40,249 nucleotides of DNA from Gammaproteobacteria bacterium (GTDB taxonomy: Bacteria; Pseudomonadota; Gammaproteobacteria; Pseudomonadales; Pseudohongiellaceae): NCBI GenBank assembly GCA_002726595.1, contig PBTO01000032.1:1-40249 (forward strand), read 5' to 3'. Position 1 is the stretch's first letter; the number at the start of each line of letters is the position of its first letter. The notes under the pieces were generated by a model. That model was given only the letters and a program-made list of their open reading frames with translations, ran no database searches and was not told the DNA's origin. The position numbers and the translations under genes were made by a program. Shown one piece after another: positions 37,823 through 40,249 of this stretch.

Positions 37823-39454
37823 TTGAAAACAGAATTTTTAGGTAAAACCCTCTCCGGACTTTTCACCATTCCTTCCGGCATCGTCACCTGCTCTGCACCG
37901 ATTATTCAACGGGTTTTTGATTCCATGCCCGAGGTGGGAGTAGTCACCACCAAGAGTATCGGTCCCGAGCCGAGATTGGGCTATCGCGAACCTGTTTTGA
38001 CTCAATATGCGCCCGGTTGCTTGTTAAATGCCGTGGGTTTGACTAATCCCGGTGCTGAACGATCCGCTGAACTGATGTCCCGGTTAAGCATACCTGCAGA
38101 TCGATTTTTATTGATGTCCATCTTTGGTGGCAGCATCGAAGAATTTGTCGAGGTGGCCAGAATCATGGCTCCCCATGGAGACGGACTGGAACTCAATCTA
38201 TCCTGTCCCCATGCCAGGGGCTACGGTATGGCGATGGGGCAAGACCCGGAACTTGTGCAGCGGATAGTAAGCGCAGTGAAGGCCGTGGTAACTATACCGG
38301 TAATTCCCAAGCTAACGCCTAATGTGCCCAATATAGGCGAGATCGCGATTGCCGCCGTGGCCGGGGGAGCCGATGCTATCTGTGCAATAAATACAGTGGG
38401 TCCCGAGAGTTACAGCAGTCACGGTCACAGCGTGCTTAGCAACGGCGAGGGAGGCAAGTCGGGAAAAGGGGTATTGCCAATTGCGCTGCAATGTATCAGG
38501 GAAATACGCGCTAATGTCGACTGTCCTATCATCGCCTGCGGGGGGATAAGCAGTGCTGAAAATGTACGTGCTTTTCAGAATGCAGGAGCGTCCGTAATTG
38601 GGATTGGTTCAGCGCTAATTGGCATGAGCAGCGATGAAATTGCACAGTATTTCAACGTGCTGCGTGATGACCTTGCTGGCGAGAGCGAAAATGCCGAGGC
38701 GCTGGTGCGTTACGATATTGATATGAGTTTCGAGCCGGTTACTTTGGTGGAGAACAAACAAATAACTGATGATATTTCTGTTCTGAGTTTTGATCGCAAG
38801 GTGAATGTGTGTTCTGGTGAATTTATTTTTCTGTGGATTCCAGGATTGGGGGAAAAACCCTTTTCAGCACTTACGGATGATCCATTTTCCCTGGTAGTAG
38901 TCAATCTTGGTGTCTTTACCGAGGCATTAATTAATCTGGAGCCGGGGACGGAGGCTTATGTTCGGGGCCCTCATGGAACGCCCGTCAAGCCACCCGATGG
39001 TGGGAAGATTATCGCCGTGGCAGGTGGCACGGGACTGGCTGCGGTGTATCAAATAGCGCGGGATTTTGGTGATGCAGACATATTCGTTGGCGCGCGCACA
39101 GCGCAGCGCCTGTATTTTCTTGATGAATGCGCCGCCATCAGCAATCTGCATATTGCCACCGATGATGGTAGTCGTGGTTACCACGGTGTCGTTACGGATC
39201 TGCTGTCTGAAAGCTTGAAAGCGATGTCTGGCGCAGAATTGGACAGGCTGGTTTTTTATAATTGCGGACCCGAGCCGATGGTGCATGCAGCCGAGGAGGT
39301 AGAGCGAAAATATTGTGGTGCGAGTCAGATTTACAGTGCTATCGATTATCTGACCAAATGTGGTGTAGGGATCTGCGGCGCCTGTGATGCCCCGGATGGT
39401 AGAAGGCTGTGTGTTGATGGACCCTTTTTGAGCGCATTCACTAACGGCAATTAA
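37823..39454 (+). CDS. Fused dihydroorotate dehydrogenase (class 1B PyrD-like) and PyrK-like ferredoxin reductase subunit
   Basis: TTG start; LNLSCPHARGYGMAMGQDPELVQRIV and IACGGISSAENVRAFQNAGASVIGIGSALI (DHOD), then GGKIIAVAGGTGLAAVYQIA and KCGVGICGACDAPDGRRLCVDGPFLS ([2Fe-2S] of PyrK). Confidence 0.9.
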   Translation: MKTEFLGKTLSGLFTIPSGIVTCSAPIIQRVFDSMPEVGVVTTKSIGPEPRLGYREPVLTQYAPGCLLNAVGLTNPGAERSAELMSRLSIPADRFLLMSIFGGSIEEFVEVARIMAPHGDGLELNLSCPHARGYGMAMGQDPELVQRIVSAVKAVVTIPVIPKLTPNVPNIGEIAIAAVAGGADAICAINTVGPESYSSHGHSVLSNGEGGKSGKGVLPIALQCIREIRANVDCPIIACGGISSAENVRAFQNAGASVIGIGSALIGMSSDEIAQYFNVLRDDLAGESENAEALVRYDIDMSFEPVTLVENKQITDDISVLSFDRKVNVCSGEFIFLWIPGLGEKPFSALTDDPFSLVVVNLGVFTEALINLEPGTEAYVRGPHGTPVKPPDGGKIIAVAGGTGLAAVYQIARDFGDADIFVGARTAQRLYFLDECAAISNLHIATDDGSRGYHGVVTDLLSESLKAMSGAELDRLVFYNCGPEPMVHAAEEVERKYCGASQIYSAIDYLTKCGVGICGACDAPDGRRLCVDGPFLSAFTNGN

Positions 39455-39528
39455 ATTCCACTATTTTTCCATTTTCGCCAACTGTGTTCTAAACTTTTAA
39501 ATAGAAAATTCAATATTAGGTAGTATCG

Positions 39529-40215
39529 GTGCAAAAATTTTCAGACATAAAAAACCGGGCTGAATCGCGCAAAGGCGGTAGTAAGGGCTTGCAGGTCTTG
39601 ATGCCCGGGATTGCTTCGAAAAAGCAGCTGGCCGCAAAGGGAGATGACCGATTCCTCGCCATGATGACAAAAGCAATCAATCAGGCGGGATTCGTATGGA
39701 ACATAATTGAAAACAAATGGCCACAGTTTGAAGAGGCATTTTTTGGCTTCGATTTAAGCAAACTGAGTTTGCTTTCGCCGGAACAGTGGGAGGCCTACAC
39801 CGGTGATACTCGAGTCGTGCGCAACTGGCAGAAAATAAAGGCATTACAGGACAACGTCTATTTTGTGCAACAGGAGAGTGATAGACACGGCTCATTTGGC
39901 AAATTTCTAATCACCTGGCCGGCAGCCGATCAAATCGGTTTGATGGCTTATCTAAAAGAGCATGGATCGCGACTGGGCGGGCAAAGTGCCCTCTGGTTTC
40001 TGCGCAGCGTGGGCAAAGACTGTTTTATCCTGTTCAGGGATGTGGTGCTTGCCATGAAAAACGCCGGATTGGATATTGCCGATAAACCCACAAGTAAGCG
40101 CGACTTAAAAAAAGTCCAGGATCTATTTAACACCTGGCATGCCGAAACCGGGTTGCCTTATAGCCACTTAAGCAAAATTGCCGCTTGCTCTGTTGGAGAG
40201 AATTATCCGCATTAA
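39529..40215 (+). CDS. DNA-3-methyladenine glycosylase I (Tag)-like HhH-GPD protein
   Basis: GTG start; DDRFLAMMTKAINQAGFVWNIIENKWPQFEEAFFGFDLSKLSLLSPEQWEAYTGDTRVVRNWQKIKALQDN resembles the Tag fold. Confidence 0.75.
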   Translation: MQKFSDIKNRAESRKGGSKGLQVLMPGIASKKQLAAKGDDRFLAMMTKAINQAGFVWNIIENKWPQFEEAFFGFDLSKLSLLSPEQWEAYTGDTRVVRNWQKIKALQDNVYFVQQESDRHGSFGKFLITWPAADQIGLMAYLKEHGSRLGGQSALWFLRSVGKDCFILFRDVVLAMKNAGLDIADKPTSKRDLKKVQDLFNTWHAETGLPYSHLSKIAACSVGENYPH

Positions 40216-40249
40216 TCATGCGGGTTGAATTTCCTGGCAGCAGCCTAAT

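Noticed and set aside
1-40249. CRISPR arrays, tRNA/rRNA genes, intact transposases or prophage genes
   Set aside because: No regularly spaced repeats, no tRNA-like cloverleaf with TTCGA-type T-loop in gene context, and no DDE/serine/tyrosine recombinase ORF was recognised.

Overview
The window looks like a gammaproteobacterial chromosome segment (inference from gene content and style). It is dominated by periplasmic and secreted oxidative metabolism. There are four large PQQ-propeller dehydrogenases, one with an adjacent di-haem cytochrome c, plus an Asd/YliI-like PQQ sugar dehydrogenase, a gluconolactonase/SMP-30 protein, two YceI proteins, several alpha/beta hydrolases (one strikingly PETase/cutinase-like), an MBL-fold hydrolase, a TonB-dependent receptor, a GntR-ABC transporter operon, a CBS-domain gene behind a perfect FNR-type box, a fused PyrD-PyrK-like protein and a Tag-like glycosylase. 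The most notable signals are: (1) an AhpD/carboxymuconolactone-decarboxylase-like gene on the minus strand with an in-frame TGA exactly where the second redox Cys of a CxxC motif is expected (CFY-TGA-TNAH), a strong selenoprotein candidate annotated as two ORFs; (2) a STAND ATPase-TPR gene split by one in-frame TAG, next to a macrodomain gene; (3) two ~120-nt structured palindromic elements in inverted orientation, sharing a near-identical 46-nt core (45/46) inside ~30-bp stems that differ between copies but stay paired; (4) an ABC permease split by an apparent 1-nt frameshift at a T5 run. No tRNA, rRNA, CRISPR array or intact transposase was recognised. All family calls are from reading the translations; no database search was run.
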